Positions 54,730 through 64,000 of a stretch of DNA of 64,000 nt are shown piece after piece. A model generated the notes under the pieces. It saw nothing but the letters and a program-made list of their open reading frames with translations, ran no database searches and was not told the DNA's origin. Within the stretch, counting starts at the first letter, position 1. The number at the start of each line of letters is the position of its first letter. The translations under genes were made by a program, and so were the position numbers. This DNA is from Burkholderia pseudomultivorans (lineage in GTDB: Bacteria; Pseudomonadota; Gammaproteobacteria; Burkholderiales; Burkholderiaceae): the NCBI RefSeq assembly GCF_902499075.1, contig NZ_CABVPP010000024.1, positions 29,885 to 93,884 on the forward strand, read 5' to 3'.

Positions 54730-55602
54730 ATGACGATCGCTCGCTCGCTTGACCGTACCTATCCCGCGCTTCGCACGACCGAAGGCGGCGGCTTCGTGGT
54801 TCACCGCCCGTTCCCGACCCGGCTCCTGATGGATTTCGATCCGTTCCTGCTGCTCGACGAAATGGGCCCCGTCGATTACGCGCCCGGCGAGGCCAAAGGC
54901 GCGCCCGACCATCCGCACCGCGGCTTCGAGACCGTCACCTACGTGCTCGACGGCCGCTTCCGCCATCGCGATTCGGCCGGCCATGCGGGCACGCTCGGCC
55001 CGGGCGACGTCCAGTGGATGACGGCCGGCGCCGGCGTCGTGCACAGCGAGATGCCGGACCCGGCGTTCGCCGAGGCCGGCGGCCGCTCGCACGGCTTCCA
55101 GCTGTGGGTCAACCTGCCGCGCCGCGACAAGCTGATCGCGCCGCGCTACCAGGAGATATCGGCGGCGCGTATTCCGCGCGCGACCTCGCCGGACGGCCGC
55201 GCACACGTGCGCGTGATCGCGGGCGAGGCATTCGGCGTCGACGCGGCGATCGAGACGCGCACGCCGATCCTCTATCTGCATTTCACGCTGGAACCGGGCG
55301 CCACGGTCACGCAGCCGGTTCCGGCCGGCTATCGCGTGTTCGCCTACCCGCTCGACGGCACGGGCCTCTACGGGCCCGACAGGCAGGCGGTCGAGGCCCG
55401 CAACATGGTCGTTTATGGCGACGACGGCGACGCGGTCACGTTCGCGGCCGGCGACACCGCGCTCGATCTGCTGCTGATCGGCGGCGTGCCGCTGAACGAG
55501 CCGATCGTCCGCTACGGTCCGTTCGTGATGAATACCGAGGATGAGATCCGGCAGGCCGTCGTCGACTACCAGACCGGCCGCATGGGTCGCATCGACGCGT
55601 GA
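54730..55602 (+). CDS. Pirin family protein
   Basis: A 290-residue bicupin of the pirin family. The N-terminal cupin has the metal ligands in HPHRGFETVTYVLDG and HSEMP; a C-terminal cupin-like domain follows. Some pirins act as quercetin dioxygenases or redox-linked regulators; the role here is unknown. A TATAAT box lies at 54674-54679. Start ATG 54730. Confidence 0.93.
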   Translation: MTIARSLDRTYPALRTTEGGGFVVHRPFPTRLLMDFDPFLLLDEMGPVDYAPGEAKGAPDHPHRGFETVTYVLDGRFRHRDSAGHAGTLGPGDVQWMTAGAGVVHSEMPDPAFAEAGGRSHGFQLWVNLPRRDKLIAPRYQEISAARIPRATSPDGRAHVRVIAGEAFGVDAAIETRTPILYLHFTLEPGATVTQPVPAGYRVFAYPLDGTGLYGPDRQAVEARNMVVYGDDGDAVTFAAGDTALDLLLIGGVPLNEPIVRYGPFVMNTEDEIRQAVVDYQTGRMGRIDA

Positions 55603-55701
55603 TGCGCGAGCGGGGACGCAGGTGCCGCGAAGCGGCGGATTTTGCGTCACAATGACTTCTTGAACCATGTGGCTGTGCGCCACCAGAAGGAACCCGTCCC
55701 C

Positions 55702-56184
55702 TTGAACTTCGAACATCTGATCCAGATCAACGCCGACGATCCGGCCGTGCCGTCCCTGACCCGCGAGCAGCTGTGGGAAGGCCTCGTGCTACGCGCGGAA
55801 CAGCCGCAATTGTTCGTGATCGGCCTCGACAGCTGCGTCGTGCACGAACGGACGGCGACGACGCTCGAACGCGAACTGCACTACGGCCACGCCACCGTGC
55901 GCGACCGCGTGACGTTCACGCCGAACCAACAGGTCCGCTACGACATCCATGCCGCCGATGGCGAAATCGGCGGCTCGCTGACGATGACGATCGAGGAACG
56001 CGACGATCACGAGTTGTTCCTGCGATTCGAATACCGCACGACGCTAACCGTCACGGACGACAGCGAGGAAGCGCGGCAGACGCACGGGATCGTCAAGGAA
56101 GCGTATCGCACGTCCGATATCGACACGGTCCGCCTGATCCGCGAATACGCGCAGGGTCGCAAGGATCCCGATCCGCTGCACTGA
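55702..56184 (+). CDS. DUF1857 family SRPBCC-like protein
   Basis: A 160-residue protein of the DUF1857 family (START/SRPBCC-like fold). The family start NFEHLIQINADDP comes right after TTG 55702, behind AAGGA; the longer frame up to ATG 55642 has no match in the family, so TTG is preferred. The function is unknown. It follows pirin by 99 bases. Confidence 0.8.
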   Translation: MNFEHLIQINADDPAVPSLTREQLWEGLVLRAEQPQLFVIGLDSCVVHERTATTLERELHYGHATVRDRVTFTPNQQVRYDIHAADGEIGGSLTMTIEERDDHELFLRFEYRTTLTVTDDSEEARQTHGIVKEAYRTSDIDTVRLIREYAQGRKDPDPLH

Positions 56185-56260
56185 CATCGGCGGCGGCCTG
56201 CAGGCCGCCATTTGATCAAACTATCAAACTTGCAGATTCGATCGATAAAGAGTTTTTGTA

Positions 56261-56279
56261 AATGGGAATAGTTATCATT
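56261..56279. promoter_or_regulatory. Fur box before hemP
   Basis: AATGGGAATAGTTATCATT fits the Fur palindrome (AAT-GN-AAT...ATCATT). It is 41 bases before the hemP start. HemP genes are strongly iron-repressed in Burkholderia. Confidence 0.75.
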
Positions 56280-56320
56280 TAGAATTGATTCCATCGTATC
56301 GACAGTCACCGATCAACCGA

Positions 56321-56566
56321 ATGACCGACACCATGCGCCCGACCACGCTGACCTTGCGCCGCACGACCGGCACCGCAAGCAGCAGCCGTCAGAAGACGGC
56401 AGCGGTTACGACGCCGGCGAAACCGGCCGGCAACCGCGATGCAGGCACACGGGTCGTCAGCAGCGATGCGCTGCTGCAAGGCCACAGCCACATCAGCATC
56501 GCGCACAACGGAGAAACCTATCAGTTGCGCGCCACGCGGCTCGGCAAGCTGATCCTGACGAAGTAG
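56321..56566 (+). CDS. hemP: Hemin uptake protein HemP/HmuP
   Basis: An 81-residue small protein whose C-terminal half (VSSDALLQGHSHISIAHNGETYQL and ATRLGKLILTK) is the HemP domain. In Burkholderia, HemP/HmuP is needed for expression of the heme and siderophore receptor genes. The start at 56321 (MTDTMRP) is preferred over the longer frame from 56285. A Fur box precedes it and a likely sRNA follows. Confidence 0.9.
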   Translation: MTDTMRPTTLTLRRTTGTASSSRQKTAAVTTPAKPAGNRDAGTRVVSSDALLQGHSHISIAHNGETYQLRATRLGKLILTK

Positions 56567-56752
56567 TACAGCGTATTGTGGGGACCACCTCCCTGAGAGG
56601 TGTTGGGCAGTAGCCAGCGCAACGGCTTGCACGCGAGATCTAGACCCCTTCGTGCAAACACACTCAAGCAGCCGTTGCAGCAAGCCAAGCCACTTTTTTG
56701 GTTCTCACCCATGAAGAAAAAAAGCGACACGCCGAAAGACGTGTCGCTTTTT
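56567..56752 (+). ncRNA. Likely iron-regulated sRNA (BrrF-type), 3' part of the hemP transcript
   Basis: Directly after hemP follows 150 bases without a coding frame, ending in a strong terminator. It contains a CACCTC-CCTGA-GAGGTG hairpin at 56586-56602 and an anti-Shine-Dalgarno-like CCTCCC, the kind of seed used by trans-acting sRNAs. From memory, the Burkholderia cenocepacia sRNA BrrF is Fur-controlled, lies next to hemP and targets iron-containing TCA enzymes. The exact 5' end is unknown; it may be processed from the hemP mRNA. Confidence 0.6.
56719..56752 (+). terminator. Terminator of hemP / sRNA
   Basis: AAAAAGCGACACG and CGTGTCGCTTTTT pair over thirteen bases around a CCGAAAGA loop; a T-run closes the plus-strand transcript. 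It can also act for the convergent ftrD transcript, because the 5' arm starts with A-rich sequence. Confidence 0.9.
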
Positions 56753-56807
56753 GTTTGCCCGGTTGAATGACCGACGCATCATCCGGCATGCCGCTGTTGG
56801 ATCCCGC

Positions 56808-58205
56808 TCAAAAACCCCAGAACATCAACCACCACGCGCTGTCGACGACAGCCAGCGCCGCCGCGAACCACACGAAGGCCATCAGCCGGCGCGGCCACGC
56901 CGCATAGCGTGCCGTCACCTTCCACGCGAGCCACGCGCTCCATGCGTTTGCGCCGACCAGGATCGCGATGCGCACGTCCGTCGCCCAGCCGAGCGGCACA
57001 TGCTCGGCGCGCAGCAGCGACAGCGTCGTCGCGGACAAGCCGAGGAACACGCCCGCCCCCGCGATCGGAATCAGCGCCTGCGCGAGATGATGCAGACGCA
57101 CGCGATCGAAGCGACCGAGCATCAGCGTCGCGCCGGCCAGCAGCACCAGCAGCGCCGTGCCGTACACGAGCCCGGTGCCGACGATGTAGCTGACGATCAG
57201 CCCGCCGTCGAGCCACGAGAACACGTCGTTGCGGTCCGGATAATGCGTGAGCAGGAACCACGGCGCGTTGGTCTCGAGCGGCCACGTGATGTCGCGGTCG
57301 ATCAGCCAGCCCGCGAGCCATTGCTTGATCTGCACGAACCACGGGCTGACGGTCCAGTGGAATGCGCCGATCGCGACGCCGAGCAGGCCGTACAGGATCA
57401 GCGCGGTATCCCACGGGTTCGCCTGCTGCGCGCCGAGGTTCACGACCTCGTCGGACGGCGAGCGCCACGACAGCGCGATCGCGTCGCGATGCCCGGCGCA
57501 GCGGCCGCACATATGGCAGGCGGCGGCACCCTTCATGTTGCGCAGCGGCACGAGTGGCGCGCAGTTGATCGGAATCACGCGATGCCCGTGCTCGCCGTTC
57601 TTGTACGAGCGGCGCCAGGCCTCCTCGTCGACCTTGTACCGCATCGGCGCGAGCCGCGCGAGCAGCCCGAACACGCCGTTGACCGGACACAGATACTTGC
57701 ACCACACGCGCTTCTCGCGGCCGTACAGCAGGCCGATCACGATCGCCGCGGCGGTCGAGCCGCCGAGCACGAGCAGCACCGCGAGCGGGTACTGATACAC
57801 GCTGACCATCTGCCCGTAGATCGTCGTGATTCCGAACGCGACGAACGGCCAGCCGCCCCACCGCATCCAGCGCGGAATCGCGCGGCCGCGGCCGAAGGTG
57901 CTCGCGAACTCGGCGAGCGCGCCCTCCGGACACAGCACGCCGCACCACACGCGGCCGAGCATCACCATCGACAGCAGCACGAACGGCCACCAGATGCCCC
58001 AGAACACGAACTCCGCGGCGAGCGTGAGATTGCTCCACAGGTGCGCGGAATCGTCCGGCAGCGGCATCACGGCCGGCACGATGATCAGGAACGCATAGAC
58101 GGCCACGACCACCCACTGGATGCCACGAATCAGCGCGCCGTGGCGCTGCATCCACTGGCCGGCCTGCGCAAGCCGGCCCGGCTTGGCTGCTGCGACGACG
58201 CTCAT
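56808..58205 (-). CDS. ftrD: FtrD-type ferredoxin-like membrane protein
   Basis: A 465-residue protein with about eight membrane helices and NapH/RdxA-like cluster motifs: CGVLCPEG, CKYLCPVNG and CHMCGRCAGH. In Burkholderia and Bordetella, FtrD is thought to pass electrons for iron reduction or permeation in the FtrABCD ferrous iron system. Its ATG overlaps the ftrC stop (ATGA). It is the last gene of the operon. Confidence 0.88.
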   Translation of the reverse strand: MSVVAAAKPGRLAQAGQWMQRHGALIRGIQWVVVAVYAFLIIVPAVMPLPDDSAHLWSNLTLAAEFVFWGIWWPFVLLSMVMLGRVWCGVLCPEGALAEFASTFGRGRAIPRWMRWGGWPFVAFGITTIYGQMVSVYQYPLAVLLVLGGSTAAAIVIGLLYGREKRVWCKYLCPVNGVFGLLARLAPMRYKVDEEAWRRSYKNGEHGHRVIPINCAPLVPLRNMKGAAACHMCGRCAGHRDAIALSWRSPSDEVVNLGAQQANPWDTALILYGLLGVAIGAFHWTVSPWFVQIKQWLAGWLIDRDITWPLETNAPWFLLTHYPDRNDVFSWLDGGLIVSYIVGTGLVYGTALLVLLAGATLMLGRFDRVRLHHLAQALIPIAGAGVFLGLSATTLSLLRAEHVPLGWATDVRIAILVGANAWSAWLAWKVTARYAAWPRRLMAFVWFAAALAVVDSAWWLMFWGF

Positions 58206-59044
58206 GCCGCGCGGCCCGCCGCGATGGCCGGACGACGGCTCGCGCGCTTCATCAGCAGCCAGACGACCGCCCAGTACAGCGCGTATGCGATCAGGTTGGT
58301 GAGCGCCGGATGCGCGCGATAGCCGGTCAGCGTCGCAACGAGCGAGCCGAACGTGCCGGAGTCGTCGAGAATCGACGACGTATCCCACACCTGCGAGATG
58401 CCGAGCGGCAGGATTTCCTTGTCGATCAGCTTGTCGACGCCGGTCTGGAACAGGCCCGCGCCGAGGAACAGCAGCATCACTTCGGTGACGCGGAAGAAGT
58501 GCCGCCACGAGAAGTACTTGCCGCCGAGCTGCAGCAGGTAGAACGTCAGGAACGCGAGACCGAGGCCGATCACGACCGCGAGCATCTGGCTGCCGTCGAC
58601 ATGACCCGACTGGCCGAACCCGAGGCCGTACAGGAAGATCACCGTCTCGCTGCCCTCGCGTGCGATCGCGAGCGCAACCAGCACCGCGACGCCCCACCAG
58701 TTCGAATCGCGCGTGCTCTGCTGCAACGACTGCTCCATGTCGCGCTTCAGCGTGCGGCCGTGCCGGCGCATCCACAGCACCATCTGCACGATCAGCACGC
58801 ATGCGATCAGCACCATCGCGGTCTGGAAATAGTCCTGCGCGTCGCCGGACAATACTTCGGTGAAGCCGACGAGCGCGGCGCCGAGGCCGACGGCCATCAG
58901 CAGGCCGACGGCGACGCCGGTCCACAGGAACGGCAGGCCGCGGCGCGCATCGTCGTCGCCGTTCTTCAGCCATGCATAGAGAATGCCGACGACGAGCAGC
59001 GCTTCGACGCTCTCCCGCCAGACGATGAACAAGATCTGACCCAT
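58202..59044 (-). CDS. ftrC: FTR1-family iron permease
   Basis: A 280-residue, about seven-helix permease of the FTR1/EfeU family. The two iron-binding REXXE motifs are Arg10-Glu14 (RESVE) and Arg129-Glu133 (REGSE). It imports iron delivered by FtrA and FtrB. ftrD follows with a four-base overlap, ftrB precedes by 57 bases. Confidence 0.93.
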   Translation of the reverse strand: MGQILFIVWRESVEALLVVGILYAWLKNGDDDARRGLPFLWTGVAVGLLMAVGLGAALVGFTEVLSGDAQDYFQTAMVLIACVLIVQMVLWMRRHGRTLKRDMEQSLQQSTRDSNWWGVAVLVALAIAREGSETVIFLYGLGFGQSGHVDGSQMLAVVIGLGLAFLTFYLLQLGGKYFSWRHFFRVTEVMLLFLGAGLFQTGVDKLIDKEILPLGISQVWDTSSILDDSGTFGSLVATLTGYRAHPALTNLIAYALYWAVVWLLMKRASRRPAIAAGRAA

Positions 59045-59101
59045 CGATACCTCCCGACGTGCAGGCGACGCGCTCGCGCGCCCGCACGCAGATAAAACGC
59101 G

Positions 59102-59434
59102 TTACTTCGCGACGATCACGCCCTGCGCCTGCTGGTGGAAATCGTCGAAAAACTTGTACTCACCCGGCGACAGCGGCGCGACGACCACGAACGAATCGGC
59201 GCCCGGCGCGAGCACCTTCTCCTTGCGCAGCTGCACGCTCTCGAATTCGGCGGCGCCCTTGCCGGTGTTCCTGATCTCGATCTTGAAGCGCTGGCCGGCC
59301 GGCACCTCGATGCGCGCCGGATTCAGCTTGCCGTCCGCCATCTCGAGCTTGAAGGTCGGCAGATCGGCGGCGTATGCTACGCCGGCGAGCCACAATGCGG
59401 CGGCCGCGGCGATGATTTTCTGGGGAAATTTCAT
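59102..59434 (-). CDS. ftrB: Cupredoxin-domain protein
   Basis: A 110-residue periplasmic protein: signal peptide to about residue 22 (AYA-ADL) and a cupredoxin domain (FKIEIRNTGKGAAEFESVQLRKE, PGEYKFFDDFH). It has the place of FtrB, which may oxidise ferrous iron together with FtrA copper-binding partner. The copper ligands are partly recognisable (Glu and His near the C-terminus). Chosen start gives the signal peptide. Confidence 0.87.
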   Translation of the reverse strand: MKFPQKIIAAAAALWLAGVAYAADLPTFKLEMADGKLNPARIEVPAGQRFKIEIRNTGKGAAEFESVQLRKEKVLAPGADSFVVVAPLSPGEYKFFDDFHQQAQGVIVAK

Positions 59435-59491
59435 TCTGGGTTCTCTACGCCGACGGCGCACCCCGAGGCGCGCCGTCCGTGATGCTGCCGA

Positions 59492-60043
59492 TCAGTACCC
59501 GCCCTTCTTGCCGATGCCGGCGAACGGGAAATCGTATTCGAGGGTGATGGGCTTGAACCACGGGCCCACGCCCGTTTCCTTGTCGACGTGACGGCCGAAC
59601 GCCATGTGGCCCGACTGCATCGGCGGTTTGACGGTCATCGTCAGGTGGTACTTGCCCGGGCCGTTCAGCTTCACGTTGTCGCCGTAGTGCGGGCCGTCGC
59701 TCGCGACCATGCCCATCAGGTCGCCTTCGGCCTTCCACTTCGTGTCGCCCTGCTTCGTCAGCTTGTACGTGACCTGCAGGTACGGCATCCAGTCGCCTTC
59801 GGCGAAACCGGTCGGGTTGTTCTTGACCGCATGGATGTCGGCCTCGAGGTGGATATCGGAATCCGACGCCTTGCGCATCATCCCTTCCGGGTCCATCGTG
59901 ATCGGCTGCAGGTACACCGCGCCGATCTCCATGCCGCCCTGGATCTGCTGCTTGCCGATCGGATACTCGGCAGCCGAGGCCGACATTGCGGCAAGCGCCG
60001 CCGCCACCGCAACCGACGTGCGGATGAACGAAGAACCCAACAT
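59492..60043 (-). CDS. ftrA: P19/FtrA periplasmic iron-binding protein
   Basis: A 183-residue protein of the P19/FtrA family (Campylobacter P19, Tp34). After a signal peptide to about residue 24 (ASA-AEY), it carries the copper/iron-binding positions in GGMEIGAVYLQP, DIHLEADIHA and SGHMAFGRHV. It captures ferrous iron for FtrC. It is the first gene of ftrABCD and has a Fur box upstream. ATG 60043 gives the signal peptide. Confidence 0.93.
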   Translation of the reverse strand: MLGSSFIRTSVAVAAALAAMSASAAEYPIGKQQIQGGMEIGAVYLQPITMDPEGMMRKASDSDIHLEADIHAVKNNPTGFAEGDWMPYLQVTYKLTKQGDTKWKAEGDLMGMVASDGPHYGDNVKLNGPGKYHLTMTVKPPMQSGHMAFGRHVDKETGVGPWFKPITLEYDFPFAGIGKKGGY

Positions 60044-60128
60044 GGACACTCCTTGTTTTTTATCGGGTGATACGCGGAACGCCCCGCAGGGCGGCCCGCT
60101 GGAAACACTAACGCGACCAAGAACGTTA

Positions 60129-60151
60129 ATGCGAACTATTCTCAATAATTG
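60129..60151. promoter_or_regulatory. Fur box before ftrABCD
   Basis: AATGCGAACTATTCTCAATAATT at 60129-60151, read on the minus strand as AATTATTGAGAATAGTTCGC, is a clear Fur-type site (ATTGAGAATAGTT), about 90 bases before ftrA. Confidence 0.85.
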
Positions 60152-60262
60152 CGGAGTGTAGCACCGAACCCGTTCCGGAACAAACCCGAACCTGCCTAAA
60201 CCCCTGATCCGAAAAGGCTTACAGGTTTGTTACCGTCTGGTTTCGGTGACGCATGGAAAGAT

Positions 60263-62353
60263 TTACCGGCCGCCGTTCACGTGATCGCCGACATTCGCGC
60301 CGAACACGCGTTCGCGCAGCAGCGCGAGCTGGTCGCGGGTCGCCGCGGCCTTCTCGAACTCGAGGTTCTTCGCGTAATCGGCCATCTGCTTTTCGAGGCG
60401 CTTGATTTCCTTCGCGAGCTGCTTCTCCGACATGTCCTCGAATTTCGCGCGCTGCTGCGCCTCCTTCAGCTCCGCGCGCGCTTCGTCGGCGTTGTACACG
60501 CCGTCGATGATGTCCTTGATGCGCTTCACGACACCGCGCGGCGTAATGCCCATCTGCTCGTTGTACGCGATCTGCTTCGCGCGGCGCCGCTCGGTCTCGC
60601 CGATCGCGCGCTTCATCGAGTCGGTCATGTTGTCGGCATAGAGAATCGCCTTGCCGTTCACGTTGCGCGCCGCGCGGCCGATCGTCTGGATCAGCGAGCG
60701 CTCGGCGCGCAGGAAGCCCTCCTTGTCCGCGTCGAGGATCGCGACCAGCGACACCTCCGGAATGTCGAGTCCCTCGCGCAGCAGGTTGATCCCGACCAGC
60801 ACGTCGAAGGTGCCGAGCCGCAGGTCGCGGATGATCTCGACGCGCTCGACCGTGTCGATGTCGCTGTGCAGGTAGCGCACCTTGACGCCGTGGTCGGCAA
60901 GAAACTCGGTCAGTTGCTCGGCCATCCGCTTGGTCAGCACGGTGATCAGCACGCGCTCGCCGGCCTTCACGCGCGCGTTGATCTCGGCCAGCACGTCGTC
61001 GACCTGCGAGCTCGCCGGGCGCACTTCGATTTCCGGATCGACGAGACCGGTCGGCCGCACGACCTGCTCGGCGATTTGCCCGGTCACGCGCTGCTCGTAA
61101 TCGGCCGGGGTGGCCGACACGAACACCACCTGGCGCATCTTGCGCTCGAACTCGGGGAACTTGAGCGGCCGGTTGTCGAGCGCCGACGGCAGCCGGAACC
61201 CGTAGTTGACGAGGTTTTCCTTGCGTGCGCGGTCGCCGTTGTACATCCCGTTCAACTGGCCGATCAGCACGTGCGATTCGTCGAGCAGCATCAGCGCATC
61301 GGGCGGCAGATAGTCGACCAGCGTCGGCGGCGGCTCGCCGGGCGCCGCGCCCGAGAAATGCCGCGAATAGTTCTCGATGCCCTTGCAGAAGCCGAGCTCC
61401 TGCAGCATCTCGAGATCGAAGCGCGTGCGCTGCTCGAGGCGCTGCGCCTCGACCAGCTTGCCGTCGCGATGGAAGAACTCGAGCCGCTCGCGCAGTTCCT
61501 CCTTGATCGTCTCGACCGCGCGCATCACGGTGTCGCGCGGCGTCACGTAGTGGGACGACGGATAGACGGTGAAGCGCGGGATCTTCTGCCGCACGCGGCC
61601 GGTCAGCGGATCGAACAGCTGCAGCGTGTCGACCTCGTCGTCGAACAGCTCGACGCGCACGGCCATCTCCGCGTGTTCGGCCGGGAAGATGTCGATCGTG
61701 TCGCCGCGCACGCGGAACGTGCCGCGCTGGAAATCCTGTTCGTTGCGCGTGTACTGCATCGCGATCAGCCGCGCGATCACCTCGCGCTGGCCGAGCTTGT
61801 CGCCGGTGCGCAGCGTCAGGATCATCTGGTGGTATTCGGACGGGTTGCCGATACCGTAGATCGCCGACACGGTTGCGACGATCACCACGTCGCGGCGCTC
61901 CATCAGGCTCTTGGTCGCCGACAGCCGCATCTGCTCGATATGCTCGTTGATCGACGAGTCCTTCTCGATGAACAGGTCGCGCTGCGGCACGTACGCCTCA
62001 GGCTGGTAGTAGTCGTAGTACGACACGAAGTACTCGACCGCGTTGCGCGGAAAGAACTCGCGGAACTCCGCGTAGAGCTGCGCGGCGAGCGTCTTGTTCG
62101 GCGCGAACACGATCGCGGGGCGGCCCAGCCGCGCAATCGTGTTCGCCATCGTGAAGGTCTTGCCCGAGCCCGTCACGCCGAGCAGCGTCTGGAACGCGAG
62201 GCCGTCCTCGACCCCTTCGACAAGCGTGTCGATCGCGGTCGGCTGGTCGCCGGCGGGCGGATACGGTTGATAGAGCTGGAACGGCGACCCTTCGAAAGTC
62301 ACGAATTTCGATTCGTCGAGCGCGTCGCCGACTTCGGCATGATGTTCTGACAT
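60263..62353 (-). CDS. uvrB: Excinuclease ABC subunit B
   Basis: A 696-residue UvrB, the damage-verifying helicase of nucleotide excision repair. Walker A is GVTGSGKT, followed by the beta-hairpin region ([30 protein letters not shown]), helicase motifs and the C-terminal UVR domain ([12 protein letters not shown]-like, ending NGGR). The ATG at 62353 is the family start; the long upstream open frame is a shadow. A TAGAAT -10 lies before it. Confidence 0.97.
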   Translation of the reverse strand: MSEHHAEVGDALDESKFVTFEGSPFQLYQPYPPAGDQPTAIDTLVEGVEDGLAFQTLLGVTGSGKTFTMANTIARLGRPAIVFAPNKTLAAQLYAEFREFFPRNAVEYFVSYYDYYQPEAYVPQRDLFIEKDSSINEHIEQMRLSATKSLMERRDVVIVATVSAIYGIGNPSEYHQMILTLRTGDKLGQREVIARLIAMQYTRNEQDFQRGTFRVRGDTIDIFPAEHAEMAVRVELFDDEVDTLQLFDPLTGRVRQKIPRFTVYPSSHYVTPRDTVMRAVETIKEELRERLEFFHRDGKLVEAQRLEQRTRFDLEMLQELGFCKGIENYSRHFSGAAPGEPPPTLVDYLPPDALMLLDESHVLIGQLNGMYNGDRARKENLVNYGFRLPSALDNRPLKFPEFERKMRQVVFVSATPADYEQRVTGQIAEQVVRPTGLVDPEIEVRPASSQVDDVLAEINARVKAGERVLITVLTKRMAEQLTEFLADHGVKVRYLHSDIDTVERVEIIRDLRLGTFDVLVGINLLREGLDIPEVSLVAILDADKEGFLRAERSLIQTIGRAARNVNGKAILYADNMTDSMKRAIGETERRRAKQIAYNEQMGITPRGVVKRIKDIIDGVYNADEARAELKEAQQRAKFEDMSEKQLAKEIKRLEKQMADYAKNLEFEKAAATRDQLALLRERVFGANVGDHVNGGR

Positions 62354-62593
62354 GGAGTGCAGCCGCAGCGTAGGCAAAAAAACTATTCTAGCGCTTCGCG
62401 GTCGGTCGAACTGCTGCCGGCTCCTGACGCGCGGCCGTCGCCCGAAATCGTGAATGTGCGCGTCGCGCCTGCGTGAATTCGCTACAATGTCAGGCTGCTG
62501 CGCTTTCCGGTGTCGTGGCTGTCCGCGCGCGGTCCGCTGCGCCCGCCCCGCCGGTTGAAAGCCTGACCCTCTTTTCACTACTGCCGAATCATC

Positions 62594-63793
62594 ATGTCGC
62601 TCTTCTCCGCTGTCCAGCTTGCTCCCCGCGACCCGATCCTGGGCCTGAACGAAGCTTTCAACGCCGATACGCGTCCGACCAAGGTCAACCTCGGTGTCGG
62701 CGTGTACACGAACGAGGACGGCAAGATTCCGCTGCTGCGCGCGGTTCGCGACGCGGAGAAGGCACGCGTCGAAGCCGGCCTGCCGCGCGGCTACCTGCCG
62801 ATCGACGGGATCGCCGCGTACGACGCGGCCGTGCAGAAGCTGCTGCTCGGCAACGATTCGCCGCTGATCGCGGCGGGCCGCGTGGTCACGGCACAAGCAC
62901 TGGGCGGCACCGGCGCGCTGAAGATCGGCGCGGATTTCCTGCGCACCGTGAACCCGAACGCGAAGGTCGCGATCAGCGATCCGAGCTGGGAAAACCACCG
63001 CGCGCTGTTCGAAGCGGCCGGTTTCGAAGTCGTCGCGTACCCGTACTACGACGCGGCCACCAACGGCGTGAACTTCGAAGGCATGCTGTCGGCGCTGAAC
63101 GGCTATGCGGCCGGCACGATCGTCGTGCTGCACGCGTGCTGCCACAACCCGACCGGCGTGGACCTGACCGAAGCGCAATGGCAGCAGGTCGTCGACGTCG
63201 TCAAGGCGCGCAACCTCGTGCCGTTCCTCGACATCGCGTACCAGGGCTTCGGCGAAAACATCGAGGCCGATGCAGCTGCCGTGCGCCTGTTCGCCGCGGC
63301 CGACCTGAACGCGTTCGTGTCGTCGTCGTTCTCGAAGTCGTTCTCGCTGTACGGCGAACGCGTCGGCGCGCTGTCGATCATCACGTCGAGCAAGGACGAA
63401 GCCGCGCGCGTGCTGTCGCAACTGAAGCGCGTGATCCGCACGAACTACTCGAACCCGCCGACCCACGGCGGCGCGGTGGTCGCTGCGGTGCTCGCATCGC
63501 CGGAACTGCACGCTGCATGGGTGCAGGAACTCGGCGAAATGCGCGATCGCATCCGCGCGATGCGCAACGGCCTCGTCGAGCGCCTGAAGGCGAGCGGCGT
63601 CGATCGCGACTTCAGCTTCATCAATGCGCAGCGCGGCATGTTCTCGTATTCGGGCCTGACCGCTGCGCAGGTCGACCGCCTGCGCGACGAGTTCGGCATC
63701 TACGCCGTCGCCACGGGCCGGATCTGCGTCGCTGCGCTGAACACGCGCAACCTCGACGTCGTCGCCAACGCGGTCGCTGCGGTGCTGAAGTAA
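62594..63793 (+). CDS. Aromatic amino acid / aspartate aminotransferase
   Basis: A 399-residue class I aminotransferase close to TyrB/AspC. The pyridoxal lysine is Lys248 in [23 protein letters not shown] and the C-terminal Arg in GRICVAALN bind substrate. It transfers amino groups between tyrosine/phenylalanine or aspartate and 2-oxoglutarate. A TACAAT box lies at 62482-62487. It ends before a strong terminator. Confidence 0.9.
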   Translation: MSLFSAVQLAPRDPILGLNEAFNADTRPTKVNLGVGVYTNEDGKIPLLRAVRDAEKARVEAGLPRGYLPIDGIAAYDAAVQKLLLGNDSPLIAAGRVVTAQALGGTGALKIGADFLRTVNPNAKVAISDPSWENHRALFEAAGFEVVAYPYYDAATNGVNFEGMLSALNGYAAGTIVVLHACCHNPTGVDLTEAQWQQVVDVVKARNLVPFLDIAYQGFGENIEADAAAVRLFAAADLNAFVSSSFSKSFSLYGERVGALSIITSSKDEAARVLSQLKRVIRTNYSNPPTHGGAVVAAVLASPELHAAWVQELGEMRDRIRAMRNGLVERLKASGVDRDFSFINAQRGMFSYSGLTAAQVDRLRDEFGIYAVATGRICVAALNTRNLDVVANAVAAVLK

Positions 63794-63843
63794 ATCGGCC
63801 CCAGCGGGCGTCGGCCGTCAACGGCCCCGCCCTGCCGAAATGG

Positions 63844-63871
63844 AAAACGCGCTCCACGGAGCGCGTTTTTT
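63844..63871 (+). terminator. Terminator after the aminotransferase
   Basis: AACGCGCTC and GAGCGCGTT form a 9-bp stem with a short loop and a run of six T, about 50 bases after the stop codon. Confidence 0.92.
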
Positions 63872-63923
63872 ATGTGCGTCGGTCGCCGCCGCAAGGCACG
63901 CGTGCCGCCCGTGACGCACCGGC

Positions 63924-64000
63924 TTACTGCATGAACCAGCCGTGGCTGACGACGAACGACTGGCCGGTCAGCGCGGCGCTCGGGAACGCCGACAGGAACA
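63924..64000 (-). CDS. 3-hydroxybutyrate dehydrogenase, C-terminal end
   Basis: The last 24 codons of a minus-strand gene that runs off the right edge. The end reads FLSAFPSAALTGQSFVVSHGWFMQ, the C-terminal strand of a short-chain dehydrogenase where TGQ-x-x-VVSHGWFMQ matches my memory of Burkholderia 3-hydroxybutyrate dehydrogenase. The catalytic part is outside the window, so the exact substrate is inferred. Confidence 0.6.
   Translation of the reverse strand, partial: FLSAFPSAALTGQSFVVSHGWFMQ

Noticed and set aside
60227-62350. 707-residue plus-strand frame opposite uvrB
   Set aside because: Shadow of the conserved uvrB gene; no motif.

Overview
The window looks like a chromosome segment of a beta-proteobacterium close to Burkholderia, probably the Burkholderia cepacia complex. 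Evidence: very GC-rich coding with strong G/C third positions; a HutF/HutG-type hut operon; close matches from memory to Burkholderia TelA/TerD, HemP, FtrABCD and 3-hydroxybutyrate dehydrogenase. No database search was possible, so names rest on motifs, length and gene order.

Layout. 1-180: start of a class-I glutamine amidotransferase-like hydrolase. 919-9053: complete minus-strand histidine utilisation operon hutH-hutC-hutU-hutD-hutI-hutF-hutG (histidine to glutamate plus formate), with two palindromic operator candidates at its promoter and a divergent GltI-type glutamate/aspartate binding protein. 10187-17270: PPTase, alpha/beta hydrolase, LysR regulator, MFS permease with a coupled 38-residue membrane ORF, photolyase, an SRPBCC protein and a gene remnant. 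17331-25783: a sulfonation-type locus: DUF1214 protein, sulfotransferase and SDR on one strand, cysD-cysNC (PAPS synthesis) on the other, then a LuxR-type regulator; a 20-bp inverted repeat lies in the divergent promoter. 26066-30845: MFS permease plus lactonase, and an AraC regulator divergent from a fatty-acid desaturase with a 17-bp direct repeat between them. 30876-36209: a HAD hydrolase and a tellurium-resistance-like operon (telA, VWA protein, DUF475 membrane protein, terD, unknown).

37535-41111 is the most unusual region: a compact, AT-rich integrated element of about 3.56 kb inserted into the 3' end of tRNA-Ser(GGA), with a 17-bp direct repeat as attachment core. It carries only a complete tyrosine integrase, a RepL-like replication initiator, a small RHH-like protein and about 0.7 kb of noncoding DNA with an iteron-like array and a strongly folded segment. 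It looks like a minimal integrative plasmid or satellite, and it has separated the tRNA from its original terminator.

41243-49160: acetate/short-chain acid uptake and activation (symporter pair, acs), a DMT exporter, a UPF0114 protein and class I fumarase. 49207-60151 is rich in iron genes: bfr, bfd, a 20-residue membrane peptide, tonB-exbB-exbD, hemP followed by a likely BrrF-type sRNA, and ftrABCD ferrous iron uptake, with Fur-like boxes before four of these units. murI and a LysR/pirin pair lie among them. 60263-64000: uvrB, an aromatic aminotransferase and the 3' end of a 3-hydroxybutyrate dehydrogenase.
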